A stretch of 64,000 nt of DNA. Origin: Undibacterium umbellatum. Lineage in GTDB: Bacteria; Pseudomonadota; Gammaproteobacteria; Burkholderiales; Burkholderiaceae_D. Below, piece by piece: positions 17,977 through 28,443 of the stretch. A program made the translations under genes and the position numbers. Every line of letters begins with the position of its first letter. Positions within the stretch are counted from its first letter, which is position 1. The stretch is taken from contig NZ_JACOFX010000013.1 of the NCBI RefSeq assembly GCF_014284125.1, positions 62,001 through 126,000 on the forward strand. Reading direction: 5' to 3'. The notes beneath the pieces were generated by a model. It saw nothing but the letters and a program-made list of their open reading frames with translations. It ran no database searches and had not been told where the DNA came from.

Positions 17977-18384
17977 TTAATCTGCCTTGACAGGTTTGGT
18001 AACGACAATACCATTCTTGGCAGTCGTACCTGAATATTCCATCAAGATGCTAGCAGGACCAACCAGAGGGATTTTCTTGGCGTAAGAAAAATGCAGATCA
18101 AAACCGCCATCTGTATTCCTGGTAATAATCAGGTCCTTGCCTGAAACAGCGTCGAAATAACCGACCTCTTTTTGCCTGTCGAAAGCAACTTGTATTTCTC
18201 TGGGCGTAGAACCAGAATTTTTGGTGCTATTGATGGCCTTCGAAATGGAGTTATATTCGATCATGGTAGGTACAACTTTCATTGCAACCATGGCGACTAC
18301 GATCACCACAGCCATGGCCATGAGCAAACCGATTAAAGTAATGCCTTTTTGTTTTTGCGCAGAAAAATGTTGATTTTTAGACAT
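17977..18384 (-). CDS. DUF4845 family membrane-anchored protein
   Basis: A 135-residue protein with one N-terminal membrane helix resembling a type IV prepilin leader (QKGITLIGLLMAMAVVIVV). A small globular periplasmic domain follows (about 45-130), with VPTMIEYNSISKAINSTKNS. DUF4845 proteins are regularly encoded between lepB and rnc in betaproteobacteria, exactly as here. Their function is not established. Handling by prepilin peptidase is only suggested by the leader-like sequence, whose usual Glu5 is replaced here (TLIGLL). Confidence 0.9.
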   Translation of the reverse strand: MSKNQHFSAQKQKGITLIGLLMAMAVVIVVAMVAMKVVPTMIEYNSISKAINSTKNSGSTPREIQVAFDRQKEVGYFDAVSGKDLIITRNTDGGFDLHFSYAKKIPLVGPASILMEYSGTTAKNGIVVTKPVKAD

Positions 18385-18414
18385 AAATATTCAATTCCTG
18401 ATTAAGATTGAAGT

Positions 18415-19317
18415 TTAATGAAAACTACCAATACGTTCGATGTCACCAAAATTCATCCAGATGAAAAATGCTTTACCGACAATATTTTCATCTGGTACAA
18501 ATCCCCAGAATCGGCTGTCCTGACTATTATCCCTGTTATCGCCCATCATGAAATAACGTCCCGCTGGTACGGTACAGCTAAAACCATCGATTTCATATGT
18601 ACATAACTCTTTACCCTTGAAATCATATGGCTCGACAAAGGCAGGTCTTTGCTCATTGATCAGGATACTGTGGCTAAGGCCTGTCAGGTCTTCCTTGTAA
18701 TGCTTGAGGTAATCCAGATTATCACGGAAATCAGGCATGCTTGTGTATGAAACATCTTTACCATTTACAGATAAGCGCTTGTTTTTATACACGATTTTAT
18801 CACCAGGCACACCGATCACACGTTTAATATAGTCTACAGATGGATCCACAGGGTATTTAAATACCATGACATCACCTCTGCGTGGATCATTGATGGAAAT
18901 AATCTTTTTATTAATCACCGGCAGGCGTATACCGTAGGTGAATTTATTGACCAATATCAAATCACCAATAAACAAAGTTGGCAACATTGAGCCGGATGGA
19001 ATTTTAAAAGGTTCGAACAAAAAGGAACGCAAGAAAAATACCAGTGCAATCACTGGAAAGAAACTGCCGGAATATTCTACCCAGACAGGTTGCTTGAGCA
19101 AGTTAGCTTCCAGTTCATGGCGGGTATTTTCCTCCAGTCGTATACCTTCTGCTGTCAACTTGGACCGGCGGGCATCGTATTCAGCCAAAGCCTTGTCGGC
19201 ATTTTGACGACGTTGTTTGGCAAATATAAAGGTATCCAGAAACCAGATCACACCTGTCACTATAGTCAAAACAAACAGGATCAGGGCAAAGTTGCCTAAG
19301 ATTGATTGCAAACTCAT
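18415..19317 (-). CDS. lepB: Signal peptidase I
   Basis: LepB removes signal peptides from exported proteins at the periplasmic face of the inner membrane. The catalytic Ser is in [14 protein letters not shown], and the Lys base is in [18 protein letters not shown]. Box [17 protein letters not shown] is intact. Two hydrophobic segments precede the catalytic part (about 8-30 and 80-97), as in enteric LepB. 300 residues. The start overlaps the lepA stop (ATGA), so the two are translationally coupled. Confidence 0.97.
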   Translation of the reverse strand: MSLQSILGNFALILFVLTIVTGVIWFLDTFIFAKQRRQNADKALAEYDARRSKLTAEGIRLEENTRHELEANLLKQPVWVEYSGSFFPVIALVFFLRSFLFEPFKIPSGSMLPTLFIGDLILVNKFTYGIRLPVINKKIISINDPRRGDVMVFKYPVDPSVDYIKRVIGVPGDKIVYKNKRLSVNGKDVSYTSMPDFRDNLDYLKHYKEDLTGLSHSILINEQRPAFVEPYDFKGKELCTYEIDGFSCTVPAGRYFMMGDNRDNSQDSRFWGFVPDENIVGKAFFIWMNFGDIERIGSFH

Positions 19318-21107
19318 TTTTCATCCACTTGTAAAATCGCCAAAAACGCTTCTTGCGGGATCTCCACTGAACCCACCTGCTTCATGCGCTTCTTACCTGC
19401 TTTTTGTTTTTCCAGCAATTTGCGCTTACGGCTGATATCGCCACCATAACATTTCGCCAAAACGTTTTTGCGCAAGGCTTTGACATTTTCACGCGAGATG
19501 ATGTTGGAACCAATTGCAGCCTGAATTGCCACGTCAAACATCTGGCGCGGGATCAATTCGCGCATTTTTGCGGCGACGGCACGGCCACGGAAATGGCTGT
19601 TTGCCCTGTGCACGATAATTGCCAGTGCATCGACCTTTTCGCTATTGATCAACATGTCCACCTTGACCACATCTGCAGCGCGGTTTTCCTTGAACTCATA
19701 GTCCATGGAAGCATAGCCACGGGAAGTGGATTTCAGGCGATCAAAGAAATCCAAGACAATTTCAGCCATTGGCATTTCATAAGTCAATTTGACCTGGCGG
19801 CCGTGATAATTCATATCCAGCTGCACACCGCGTTTTTGCGTACACAAGGTAATCACCGAACCCACATATTCTTGTGGCATGTAGAGATTGACAGTGACAA
19901 TAGGTTCGCGAATTTCTTCTATCTTGGATGGTTCTGGCATCTTGGACGGATTATCCACCATCAGGATGCTGCCATCGGCCATCAGTACCTCATACACCAC
20001 CGTTGGTGCTGTGGTGATGAGGTCCATGTCGAATTCACGTTCCAGACGTTCCTGGACGATTTCCATGTGCAGCAGACCAAGGAAGCCGCAGCGGAAGCCA
20101 AAACCCAGCGCCTGTGACACTTCAGGTTCATACATCAGCGCAGCGTCATTGAGCTTGAGTTTTTCCAGGGAATCGCGCAGGGCATCGTATTGATTGGCTT
20201 CAACCGGGAACAAACCGGCAAACACTTGTGGCTGCACCTCTTTAAAACCGGGCAAAGGCTCGGCAGCAGGTTTGTTGGCAACAGTGATCGTGTCGCCAAC
20301 TTTGGCTGACTTCAATTCTTTAATGCCGGCAATCACAAAGCCGACCTGCCCAGCCGACAATTCTGTACGGCTCAGTGACTTGGGCGTAAACACGCCTACA
20401 CTTTCAACCAGATGCTGGGCTTCGGTTGCCATGAACAAGATCTTGTCTTTAGGACGCAGCGTACCGTTCTTGATACGCACCAGCATGACAACGCCTACAT
20501 AATTATCAAACCATGAGTCGACGATCAGTGCTTGCAAAGGTGCAGTTGGATCGCCTTGCGGAGGTGGTACTTTAACGATCAACGATTCGAGTACATCTTC
20601 AACACCCAGACCGGTTTTTGCTGAGCAGTGCACAGCATCGGACGCATCTATGCCGATGACTTCTTCGATTTCCTGGCAGGCATTATCGGGATCGGCAGAT
20701 GGCAAGTCAATCTTGTTCAGGACGGGGACTACCTCGACACCGAGTTCAATAGCGGTATAGCAGTTTGCTACTGTCTGAGCTTCCACACCCTGGGATGCAT
20801 CAACGACCAGCAAGGCGCCTTCGCAGGCGGACAGAGACCGGCTGACTTCATAGCTGAAATCGACGTGACCCGGTGTATCGATGAGGTTCAGGTTATAAAT
20901 CTGACCATCGCGTGCCTTGTAATGCAGGGCCGCTGTCTGGGCTTTGATAGTGATACCACGTTCTCGCTCAATATCCATGGAATCAAGCACTTGCGCTTCC
21001 ATCTCGCGGTCGGAGAGGCCGCCACAAAGCTGGATAATACGATCTGCCAGTGTGGATTTGCCATGGTCAATATGGGCAATAATCGAAAAATTGCGGATGT
21101 TATTCAT
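19314..21107 (-). CDS. lepA: Elongation factor 4 (back-translocating GTPase)
   Basis: LepA/EF4 acts on stalled ribosomes and influences initiation and 30S biogenesis. The GTPase motifs are [14 protein letters not shown], the RGITI switch, DTPGHVDF and [14 protein letters not shown]-like domains II, III and V follow, then the LepA-specific C-terminal domain ([24 protein letters not shown]). 597 residues is standard. It is the first gene of the lepA-lepB-DUF4845-rnc-era-recO-pdxJ-acpS run. The promoter should lie in 21108-21150, below the truA terminator. Confidence 0.98.
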   Translation of the reverse strand: MNNIRNFSIIAHIDHGKSTLADRIIQLCGGLSDREMEAQVLDSMDIERERGITIKAQTAALHYKARDGQIYNLNLIDTPGHVDFSYEVSRSLSACEGALLVVDASQGVEAQTVANCYTAIELGVEVVPVLNKIDLPSADPDNACQEIEEVIGIDASDAVHCSAKTGLGVEDVLESLIVKVPPPQGDPTAPLQALIVDSWFDNYVGVVMLVRIKNGTLRPKDKILFMATEAQHLVESVGVFTPKSLSRTELSAGQVGFVIAGIKELKSAKVGDTITVANKPAAEPLPGFKEVQPQVFAGLFPVEANQYDALRDSLEKLKLNDAALMYEPEVSQALGFGFRCGFLGLLHMEIVQERLEREFDMDLITTAPTVVYEVLMADGSILMVDNPSKMPEPSKIEEIREPIVTVNLYMPQEYVGSVITLCTQKRGVQLDMNYHGRQVKLTYEMPMAEIVLDFFDRLKSTSRGYASMDYEFKENRAADVVKVDMLINSEKVDALAIIVHRANSHFRGRAVAAKMRELIPRQMFDVAIQAAIGSNIISRENVKALRKNVLAKCYGGDISRKRKLLEKQKAGKKRMKQVGSVEIPQEAFLAILQVDEK

Positions 21108-21150
21108 TGAAATTACGAAAGAAACAAAGGTGAAGCGAATACCAGCTATA

Positions 21151-21192
21151 AAAAAAGCGCTCTGAGCTGGGCAAGCTTCCCCAGGCGAGCGC
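21151..21192 (-). terminator. Rho-independent terminator after truA
   Basis: GCGCTC (21157-21162) pairs with GAGCGC (21187-21192), with an inner CTGGG/CCCAG stem. On the minus strand it is followed by seven U residues. It separates truA from lepA. Confidence 0.85.
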
Positions 21193-21277
21193 CTTCAGTT
21201 TGGGTTTTGCAAAACGCCATTTTACCGGATTTCACCCCGGAAAGCCGATAAATCGTCGAGTTGATGTCAGTTGAGCA

Positions 21278-22093
21278 CTACAAAAAAGACAAGAAAGCCA
21301 GAGTTTCCACCAAATCTCTTTGTGGCAAGCCCCATTTGTCTTCATAGTCGATTCTGGCCAGGTATAAGCCGTCAGGCATGAAGGTAGGCGCGGCGATTTC
21401 GCGGTTCATGCTGGCCAGCACTTCACCCATCCATTCAGGCTCCCTCTTACCTGTACCAACAAAGATCAGCGAACCAACGATATTTCTGACCATATGATGC
21501 AGGAAGGCACTGGCACGCAAGGTAAAGATAATCATCTCGCCCTGGCGCCGTACCTGTATGTCGTACATATGCTTGACCGGGGTTTTAGCCTGACAACCTG
21601 AGGCACGAAAGGCAGAAAAGTCATGTTCGCCCAATAGATGCGTAGCAGCAGCGCGCATGCGCTCCACATCCAGCGCACGGAAGGTCCACCCAGCCCGTCC
21701 GCTCCACATCGGTGACCGGATGGCGGCATTATGCAAAATATAATGGTAGGTGCGCGCCCTGGCACTAAAGCGTGCATGAAAGTTGTCTTCGGACTCAGTA
21801 TCTAAAGGTAGTTCTTTTACCCACTGGACTGCTACAGAGGCAGGCAAAAAAGCGTTGACTCCATTTACCCATGAGTAGGGCTCACGCACCAGATCACAAT
21901 CAAAATGCACGACTTGCTCTATGCCATGGACACCGGCATCAGTACGGCCTGCACAGGTGGTCTTGATTTCTGCCTTGGTAAACTGCTGCAACGCCCGCTC
22001 CAGCGCATCTTGCACAGTATTACCTGAGGGCTGTGTCTGCCAGCCTTGCCAAGAACCACCATCGTACTGCACACCTAAAACCAATCGTTTCAC
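21278..22093 (-). CDS. truA: tRNA pseudouridine(38-40) synthase
   Basis: TruA isomerises uridines 38-40 in the tRNA anticodon stem. The catalytic Asp is in TTCAGRTDAGVHGIEQVVHFD. Other family blocks are KRLVLGVQYDGGSWQGWQTQ, FHARFSARARTYHYIL and FLHHMVRNIVGSLIFVG. The start is most likely GTG 22093, because GGAG lies five bases upstream and the family begins at this Lys-Arg. This gives 271 residues; an upstream ATG at 22132 would add 13 atypical residues and overlap the fimV terminator. It ends the leu-asd-fimV-truA stretch. The trpF/trpB/trpA genes that often follow truA in this order are absent here. Confidence 0.96.
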   Translation of the reverse strand: MKRLVLGVQYDGGSWQGWQTQPSGNTVQDALERALQQFTKAEIKTTCAGRTDAGVHGIEQVVHFDCDLVREPYSWVNGVNAFLPASVAVQWVKELPLDTESEDNFHARFSARARTYHYILHNAAIRSPMWSGRAGWTFRALDVERMRAAATHLLGEHDFSAFRASGCQAKTPVKHMYDIQVRRQGEMIIFTLRASAFLHHMVRNIVGSLIFVGTGKREPEWMGEVLASMNREIAAPTFMPDGLYLARIDYEDKWGLPQRDLVETLAFLSFL

Positions 22094-22106
22094 TGCAACT
22101 CCATTC

Positions 22107-22145
22107 CCAAAAAACAAAACGGGCGCCAGCATGTGCCGCGCCCGT
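22107..22145 (-). terminator. Rho-independent terminator after fimV
   Basis: ACGGGCG (22119-22125) pairs with CGCCCGT (22139-22145). On the minus strand the stem is followed by TTTTGTTTTTT. It ends 13 bases above the truA GTG start, so truA is read only by read-through or from an internal promoter. Confidence 0.85.
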
Positions 22146-22164
22146 CATGACTACCTCAAGAAAC

Positions 22165-25029
22165 TCAAGCCATTTGCGCCATCATGGACTTAGCTCTTTC
22201 TACTTGCTCAGTCGTGCCGCCCTTGAGGACCTCGTCAAGCAATTCACGGGCACCTTCCTTGTCGCCAATTTCATGATAAGCAACGGCCAAGTCCAGCTTG
22301 GTCGCCATTTCTGCATTCTGCGCTGGCGCTTCTGCCTCAACAACAGGAGCAGCGGCAGGTTCCAGATCAAGATCTATGCCGGACAGATCAAACTCAAAAG
22401 CAGAAACCGCGTCTGCCTCTGATTTGCCTGCCGTCAATTCTGGTAACGGTGTTTCTGCAGCCTCATCTGCGAGGGATGCAGCTAACAGATTTTCATCGAT
22501 TTTTTCATCTGCAAGGAACTTGTCCAGAGACAAAGGGTCGGCGGCAGAATTATCCTCCGCAAAATCAATATGTCCGAGATCAAGCTCAAACTTGTCAGCT
22601 TCTGGCTGCGGCGCTATCACTGGTGCAGGTTCTCCAATCATAGGGATGGGAGCTGGCTCAGGATCTTTAGTGCCAAAATCAAAATCTATCGTGCCAAAAT
22701 CGACTTCTGGTGCAGCCACTGGCACTTCAACAGGCGCAGCGCGAGCCACAGGCTCAGGAATTTTTGGCACTTCTGGCTCAGACATGCCGGAAATATCCAG
22801 ATCAAAATCCAGCGCATGCTCATCCATTGCTGGTTCTTCAGCCTTGGATTTTGCTGCACCATTACGCTCTGCCGTGTCAATGATACTGATTGCTTCGAGC
22901 ATATCCTGAGACAGGGAGTTGGCCAGCAATGCTTCCGGATCCAGATCTTCCAGCGGCTGAGTACCAGAACCCAGGCCTGACGCTGCTGCCATCTCTGCCT
23001 TGGCCTTACCGCCTGCATAGAGCGGGTTGCCTGGTTCCAGCACGATACCCATAGAAGCAGCCTGAGCCCAGTCATCACCCTCACCACTAGTCATACCATA
23101 CAACTCACTGGCCAGACGCTCAAAGGTTTTGGCATCTTTACGACCAAAATAAATTTCTAGCAATTTCACCCTGACCGCATGACGGTCTGGCTGGGTACGC
23201 AGAGCTTCTTTCAGAATTTCTTCGGCCTGAGAATCGCGACCATAGGCGATATACACATCGGCCTCTGCCACCGGATCGACTTCATTGGCGTCAAGTTGAC
23301 TTGCTGAAGGGGCGAAGTTGGAATTGAAGACGCTATTATTCGTATCCACACTTTGCCCACCAGTAGAGCCAAACATGGAGTTTGCCTTCATGCTGGAACC
23401 AGTCAGGATACTATCTTCAAACTGTTGCATTTTTTTCTTGCGCTGGCTAGTCCAGATACCCAGACCACCCAAGATGGCCAGCAAGCCTATACCGCCAGGC
23501 AAGAGATAATCGGAAATGCTATCAAAGAAACTCGGCTCTGGCGGCGGTGGCGGCGGTGCAACCGTTTTACGTTTCACCGGTGGCTTAGGTGCTTCAGTAG
23601 CTACGGCAGAAGCAGCAGACGCTGTTGCTGGCATGCTGGCAGGCGCACTCACTTGCGCAGACGCAGCGACTGAAGCAGTGGCCGATGTCGCCACGGATGC
23701 GGGAGCCGGGGCCACAGCCACGCTGGCAGCAGCAGGTGCTGTCACTGATGCAGGTGCAGCGACTGCAGGCATACTTGCAGCAACCGGCGCACTGGCTTTC
23801 GCATCTGTACGTGGCTTGGTCAACTCTGCTTGCTTGGCTGCCAATTCTTTGTTTTTGATTTCTATCTTCTGCGCTTCCAGCAGATTTTTCAAATCGCTGA
23901 CATTTTTTTCCAGCTCTTTCACGCGCGCATTAGCTTCTTGCGCAGCACGTTCTTTCGCCAGCTTATCTTCATCCCCTGCCCCTTTGCCAGCAGTACGTGC
24001 AGACGCAGGACCAACTTTGGACAACTTCAGTTTATCAGGAGAGTCGGTTGTCGCATTTGGTACTTCCTGGACCTTGGCCGAGATTTTGCCACCACCGCTT
24101 TGCTTGGTCGCTGGCGCTTTCTCTGCTGGCGCTTCTGCTACCTGGCCCGCCAATTTATTGCGGTAAGCGTTAAAGTCTGCAGCATGCGCCACGACCACAG
24201 AATGTGCTTCATTGCTGCTGCCGGTGTTAGCACGCGCAGAATCAGCATCAGGAATAGTCAAAATCTGCCCTGATTTCAGACGATTCATGTTGTTGCCGGC
24301 AAAGGCTTGCGGATTGGCACGATAAAGACTCACCAGCATCTGGTCCAGTGACACGCCTTCTGCACGGTAACCGCCAGCAATCTTGCTTAATGTATCACCT
24401 GCTTTGACCTGATACTCGCCAGCAGAAGTAATGTCTTTGCTGGCCTCAGCGTTTTTTATAGCGGACTTGCTTCCTGCACTGGCTTCCGGCGTGGTAGGCC
24501 GGTTATTTTTTGCAGAACTCGGAATGGTAAAATTTTGTGGCTTTCCAGCAACAAGTGTAGGGTTACTGACTTGCGCAGATTGACTATTTCGCAATTCGGC
24601 GGGGTCCAGCAAGAAGGTGTATTCTCTTACCAGCTTGCCGTTGGATGAGTTCATCTCCACCAACATATCGACGAACGGTTCGTTCATCGGCTGGGCAGAA
24701 CTGATGCGTATCACATAATTGGCACCACGCTGCTCGATGGCAAAACGCAGGGACAATAGCGCGGCATTAAAGTCTATGTTGGCTTGTTTAAAAGCTTCCT
24801 GAGATGCCAGTTTGGGCACAAGAGAATCAACTTCATCCTTAGCAGGAGAAGTCAGCTCTATCTCGGCACGAAGCGGTTGCCCCAGAGCGGACAACACGGT
24901 CAATTTACCGAGACCGGTAGCATGCGCGCTAGACAGCGCAAACAAGGACGACGCTACAGCAACACTTAACGCCTTGCGTCCCAGGGTAATCACAGACGAT
25001 TTTTTTTGATTATGCATTTTGTCAGACAT
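22165..25029 (-). CDS. fimV: FimV-like LysM pilus-assembly/polarity protein
   Basis: FimV is an inner-membrane hub for type IV pilus assembly and cell-pole organisation. Order: signal-like N-terminus, the FimV N-terminal domain (GLGKLTVLSALGQPLRAEIEL), a LysM peptidoglycan-binding domain (about 205-260, VKAGDTLSKIAGGYRAEGVS), and a coiled coil (ERAAQEANARVKELEKNV). An Ala/Pro/Val-rich linker, one membrane helix (about 510-528), an acidic cytoplasmic region with TPR-like units, and a C-terminal FimV domain (KLDLAVAYHEIGDKEGARELL) follow. About 954 residues from ATG 25029; ATG 25017 is also possible. It stands between asd and truA, as usual in Burkholderiales. Confidence 0.95.
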   Translation of the reverse strand: MSDKMHNQKKSSVITLGRKALSVAVASSLFALSSAHATGLGKLTVLSALGQPLRAEIELTSPAKDEVDSLVPKLASQEAFKQANIDFNAALLSLRFAIEQRGANYVIRISSAQPMNEPFVDMLVEMNSSNGKLVREYTFLLDPAELRNSQSAQVSNPTLVAGKPQNFTIPSSAKNNRPTTPEASAGSKSAIKNAEASKDITSAGEYQVKAGDTLSKIAGGYRAEGVSLDQMLVSLYRANPQAFAGNNMNRLKSGQILTIPDADSARANTGSSNEAHSVVVAHAADFNAYRNKLAGQVAEAPAEKAPATKQSGGGKISAKVQEVPNATTDSPDKLKLSKVGPASARTAGKGAGDEDKLAKERAAQEANARVKELEKNVSDLKNLLEAQKIEIKNKELAAKQAELTKPRTDAKASAPVAASMPAVAAPASVTAPAAASVAVAPAPASVATSATASVAASAQVSAPASMPATASAASAVATEAPKPPVKRKTVAPPPPPPEPSFFDSISDYLLPGGIGLLAILGGLGIWTSQRKKKMQQFEDSILTGSSMKANSMFGSTGGQSVDTNNSVFNSNFAPSASQLDANEVDPVAEADVYIAYGRDSQAEEILKEALRTQPDRHAVRVKLLEIYFGRKDAKTFERLASELYGMTSGEGDDWAQAASMGIVLEPGNPLYAGGKAKAEMAAASGLGSGTQPLEDLDPEALLANSLSQDMLEAISIIDTAERNGAAKSKAEEPAMDEHALDFDLDISGMSEPEVPKIPEPVARAAPVEVPVAAPEVDFGTIDFDFGTKDPEPAPIPMIGEPAPVIAPQPEADKFELDLGHIDFAEDNSAADPLSLDKFLADEKIDENLLAASLADEAAETPLPELTAGKSEADAVSAFEFDLSGIDLDLEPAAAPVVEAEAPAQNAEMATKLDLAVAYHEIGDKEGARELLDEVLKGGTTEQVERAKSMMAQMA

Positions 25030-25380
25030 ATTGGGAATTTTGGGCGAACAAAGTCCGCTGGGTGACGCTTTACACATTGCCTAGCGACGCGTCCTAATGT
25101 TTCACATTAACATTACAAACAATGCCACGCAAGCTTAACGCGATTTATCACAGTGGTAAATACATTAAGAACCTTGAAGTGCAAGGATATCGCATAAATG
25201 TTGTTGCCAAATGACAAGTGAATAAATAATCGCCAAAATCCTAATTGTTTATTTATTAAAATTGAAACTAAATACCCGTCGACACCTTCGACGAAGCACT
25301 TCTACAGTTTCAAAAACGACAAGGGGGCGTTAAACGCCCCCCTATATTCTACAACAAGTTTTTAAGACTACCTCAAAACA
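25030..25380. other. Non-coding gap between fimV and asd
   Basis: No gene is seen. A GC-rich hairpin (GGGGGCGTT/AACGCCCCC, 25323-25342) lies just past the asd stop and may end asd transcription on the minus strand, though its U-run is offset and poor. The rest is AT-rich and should hold the fimV promoter. GTCGACACC...TTCGACG near 25280 is a weak inverted repeat. Confidence 0.5.
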
Positions 25381-26511
25381 TCAATCTTCGATCAAAATAC
25401 GCAACATTCGACGCAGCGGTTCTGCAGCTCCCCACAGCAATTGATCGCCAACAGTAAAAGCCCCGACGTACTCGGGCCCCATCGCCAGTTTGCGGATACG
25501 GCCAACCGGAATTGTCATGGTGCCAGTCACAGCCACAGGAGTCAGATCACGGATACTGGCTTCACGGGTATTTGGCACAACTTTCACCCATTCATTGTCT
25601 GCAGCGATCATGGCTTCGATATCGGCGACCGGCACATCTTTTTTCAGTTTAAATGTCAAAGCCTGGCTATGGCAGCGCATGGCTCCTATACGTATGCAGA
25701 ATCCATCGACTGGTACAGCGGAAGTGCCAAAGCCTTCCCCCTGTCCGAGAATTTTATTGGTTTCCGCCATGCCCTTCCACTCTTCCTTGGACATGCCATT
25801 TCCCAGATCCTTGTCTATCCATGGGATCAGCGACCCACCGAGCGGTACGCCGAAATTGGCAGTCTCGGCTTCTGACAAGGAACGCTGTTTCGCAATGATC
25901 TTGCGGTCGATTTCGAGAATTGCACTTTTTGGATCATCCAGCAAAGCACGCACTTCTGCATTCAAAGTACCGTATTGCGTCAACAATTCACGCATATGCT
26001 GCGCGCCACCACCAGATGCAGCCTGATAAGTTTGCGTGCTCATCCACTCTACCAGACCAGCCTTATACAAAGCACCAACACCCATCAACATACAACTGAC
26101 AGTGCAATTGCCGCCTATCCAGTTTTTCTGGCCCTTGACGAGAGCTTGCTTGATTACCGGCAAGTTGACGGGATCAAGCACAATCACAGCGTCATCATTC
26201 ATGCGAAGACTGGAGGCAGCATCTATCCAGTGCCCACTCCAGCCGGTTGCGCGCAGTTTTGGGTAAATGTCATTGGTGTAATCACCGCCCTGGCAGGTAA
26301 TAATAATCTCGCACTTCTTGAGCGCCTCAATATTATTTGCGTCTTGCAAGGTCTTTTCATTCTTTGCCATTGCAGGGGCCGAGCCACCCGTATTGGAAGT
26401 TGAAAAAAACACGGGTTCAATATGATCGAAATCACCTTCTTCCTGCATGCGTTGCATCAGGACAGAACCCACCATACCGCGCCAACCTACCAGACCCACC
26501 AGTTTCATCAT
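25381..26511 (-). CDS. asd: Aspartate-semialdehyde dehydrogenase
   Basis: Asd reduces aspartyl phosphate to the semialdehyde, the branch point to Lys/diaminopimelate, Thr and Met. The N-terminal NADPH loop is [17 protein letters not shown], the active-site Cys lies in [14 protein letters not shown], and the His region is [13 protein letters not shown]. 376 residues matches the longer gram-negative type. The start is ATG 26511 or the next codon at 26508; AGGG lies upstream of both. It follows leuB with a 47-base gap in the leuC-D-B-asd arrangement common in Burkholderiales. Confidence 0.97.
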   Translation of the reverse strand: MMKLVGLVGWRGMVGSVLMQRMQEEGDFDHIEPVFFSTSNTGGSAPAMAKNEKTLQDANNIEALKKCEIIITCQGGDYTNDIYPKLRATGWSGHWIDAASSLRMNDDAVIVLDPVNLPVIKQALVKGQKNWIGGNCTVSCMLMGVGALYKAGLVEWMSTQTYQAASGGGAQHMRELLTQYGTLNAEVRALLDDPKSAILEIDRKIIAKQRSLSEAETANFGVPLGGSLIPWIDKDLGNGMSKEEWKGMAETNKILGQGEGFGTSAVPVDGFCIRIGAMRCHSQALTFKLKKDVPVADIEAMIAADNEWVKVVPNTREASIRDLTPVAVTGTMTIPVGRIRKLAMGPEYVGAFTVGDQLLWGAAEPLRRMLRILIED

Positions 26512-26558
26512 TTTTCCCTAAAATTTTGCAGGACGTCCCTGCCCTTCACGAACAAAAA

Positions 26559-27629
26559 TCAACTTAATGCCTGTAAAACAGCCTGCCCCATCTCGCCCGT
26601 ACCAACCTTGGTTGTACCTGCCTCATAGATGTCAGGGGTACGCAAGCCTTGCGCCAAGACTTTTTTAACGGCGTTTTCGATACGGTCAGCCTGTTCAGCC
26701 TTATTCAAGGAATAACGCAACATCATGGCGGCAGACAGGATGGTTGCCAGAGGATTGGCCACGCCCTTGCCCGCGATGTCCGGTGCCGAGCCATGGGAAG
26801 GCTCATACAAACCCTTGTTATTCGCATCCAGTGAAGCAGATGGCAACATGCCGATAGAACCAGTCAGCATGGATGCCTGATCAGACAGGATGTCACCGAA
26901 CATATTGCCAGTGACGATAACGTCAAATTTCTTTGGCGCACGCACCAATTGCATGGCGGCATTGTCGACATACATATGATCCAGCGCCACGTCAGGATAT
27001 TCCTTATGGACTTCAGTGACGATATCTTTCCAGAACTGGAAAGTTTCCAATACATTGGCTTTGTCGACACTGGTCAGGCGTTTGTCACGCTTTTGCGCAG
27101 CCTGGAAAGCCACATGCGCAATACGACGGATTTCTGATTCTGCATAACGCATGGTATCAAAACCTTCGCGCTCACCTTTGAAAGGCCCGTCCGGGCAGAC
27201 ACGCACGCCGCGTGGCTGACCGAAATAAATATCACCTGTCAGCTCGCGGATGATCAGGATATCCAGGCCAGAAACCACTTCCGGCTTCAGTGTCGATGCA
27301 CCGGCCAGTTCCGGGTACATGATGGCTGGACGCAAATTGGCGAACAGCTTCAGGTTTTTACGCAAACCCAAAATGGCTTGTTCAGGGCGCAATGGACGAT
27401 CCAGGGTGTCATACTTCCAGTCACCTACTGCACCAAACAGGACCGCATCGGCTTCCATCGCCAGTTTCAGTGTCGCTTCTGGCAAGGGGTGGCCAGAAGC
27501 TTCATAGCCAGCGCCACCGACAGGCGCAGTTTCCATTTCAAAAGATTCGCCAAGCGCGTTCAATACCTTGACTGCCTGCTCAACGATCTCAGGACCTATG
27601 CCGTCACCCGGCAAAATAGCAATTTTCAT
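26559..27629 (-). CDS. leuB: 3-Isopropylmalate dehydrogenase
   Basis: LeuB oxidises and decarboxylates 3-isopropylmalate in leucine synthesis, using NAD and a divalent metal. Motifs are [18 protein letters not shown] at the start, [15 protein letters not shown] with the substrate-specific loop, [17 protein letters not shown], and the metal Asp region [38 protein letters not shown] is the NAD site. 356 residues is normal. It follows leuD by 17 bases. Confidence 0.98.
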   Translation of the reverse strand: MKIAILPGDGIGPEIVEQAVKVLNALGESFEMETAPVGGAGYEASGHPLPEATLKLAMEADAVLFGAVGDWKYDTLDRPLRPEQAILGLRKNLKLFANLRPAIMYPELAGASTLKPEVVSGLDILIIRELTGDIYFGQPRGVRVCPDGPFKGEREGFDTMRYAESEIRRIAHVAFQAAQKRDKRLTSVDKANVLETFQFWKDIVTEVHKEYPDVALDHMYVDNAAMQLVRAPKKFDVIVTGNMFGDILSDQASMLTGSIGMLPSASLDANNKGLYEPSHGSAPDIAGKGVANPLATILSAAMMLRYSLNKAEQADRIENAVKKVLAQGLRTPDIYEAGTTKVGTGEMGQAVLQALS

Positions 27630-27646
27630 ATTCTCAACAAATTAAT

Positions 27647-28294
27647 TTAGATAGTATTGGCGAGCCAGGGCTGAGCAGCAATATGGCGCTCTTCAAAAGC
27701 GCGTATCTTGTCAGCCTGGCGCAAAGTCAGGCCAATATCATCCAGGCCATTGAGCATGCAATACTTGCGGAAGGCATCAACATCAAAGGCATAGCTGGCA
27801 CTGCCATTGGTAGTGCGCACAACTTGCTGCTCCAGATCCACGATCAGGCGGTAGCCAGGGAAGGCTTTAACTTCATTGAATAGCACATCAACCTGCGCAT
27901 CTCCAAGAACGATGGGCAGCACGCCGTTTTTATAGCAGTTATTAAAGAAGATATCGGCAAAACTGGGGGCTATAATGGCGCGAAAACCGAATTGCTCCAA
28001 GGCCCAGGGAGCATGCTCACGCGAGGAACCGCAACCAAAATTTTTGCGCGCCAGCAAGATGGATGCGCCCTGGTAGCGAGCCTGATTCAATACGAAATCA
28101 GGATTAACAGCACGCTTACTATTGTCCATCCCGGGTTCGCCGTGATCGAGGTAACGCCATTCATCAAACAGGTTAGGGGCAAAGCCACTGCGTTTGATGG
28201 ATTTCAAAAACTGCTTGGGGATGATGGCGTCAGTATCCACATTGGCCCTGTCCATGGGAGCAACCAAACCATCAAGTAAAGTAAATTTTTCCAT
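27647..28294 (-). CDS. leuD: 3-Isopropylmalate dehydratase small subunit
   Basis: LeuD with LeuC forms isopropylmalate isomerase. The swivel-domain motifs are [27 protein letters not shown], the substrate loop [14 protein letters not shown] and [19 protein letters not shown]. 215 residues is standard. It lies between the entericidin gene and leuB on the same strand. The gap to the entericidin stop is 8 bases, so all appear co-transcribed. Confidence 0.98.
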   Translation of the reverse strand: MEKFTLLDGLVAPMDRANVDTDAIIPKQFLKSIKRSGFAPNLFDEWRYLDHGEPGMDNSKRAVNPDFVLNQARYQGASILLARKNFGCGSSREHAPWALEQFGFRAIIAPSFADIFFNNCYKNGVLPIVLGDAQVDVLFNEVKAFPGYRLIVDLEQQVVRTTNGSASYAFDVDAFRKYCMLNGLDDIGLTLRQADKIRAFEERHIAAQPWLANTI

Positions 28295-28302
28295 GTCGGT
28301 AC

Positions 28303-28425
28303 TTATTTTTTGCCTGCATTTTCGACTGCTTCGCCAGCCTTTTTAACGTCTTTACCCAAACCCTGAACGGTATTGCAGCCTGCCAGGATGAAAGCGCAAA
28401 TCGCCAACGCAAATAATTTTTTCAT
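28303..28425 (-). CDS. Entericidin-family small lipoprotein
   Basis: A 40-residue gene. [17 protein letters not shown] is a lipoprotein signal with the lipidated Cys at 17, followed by [19 protein letters not shown], the amphipathic entericidin A/B motif. GGAGG sits 7 bases before ATG 28425, so translation should be strong. Entericidins are small envelope lipoproteins, and the E. coli EcnB toxin/EcnA antidote pair is tied to stationary-phase lysis; whether this single gene acts that way is unknown. It lies between leuC (18 bases) and leuD (8 bases), a placement also usual in Burkholderia relatives. Confidence 0.92.
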   Translation of the reverse strand: MKKLFALAICAFILAGCNTVQGLGKDVKKAGEAVENAGKK

Positions 28426-28443
28426 GTCTTTCCTCCGCAATAA

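Noticed and set aside
19404-20117. 237-codon plus-strand frame over lepA
   Set aside because: Shadow of the conserved lepA coding sequence, rich in His/Gln/Phe typical of reverse reading.
23516-24166. 216-codon Ala/Gly/Thr-rich frame antisense to fimV
   Set aside because: Mirror of the repetitive Ala/Pro linker codons of fimV; composition explains the open frame.
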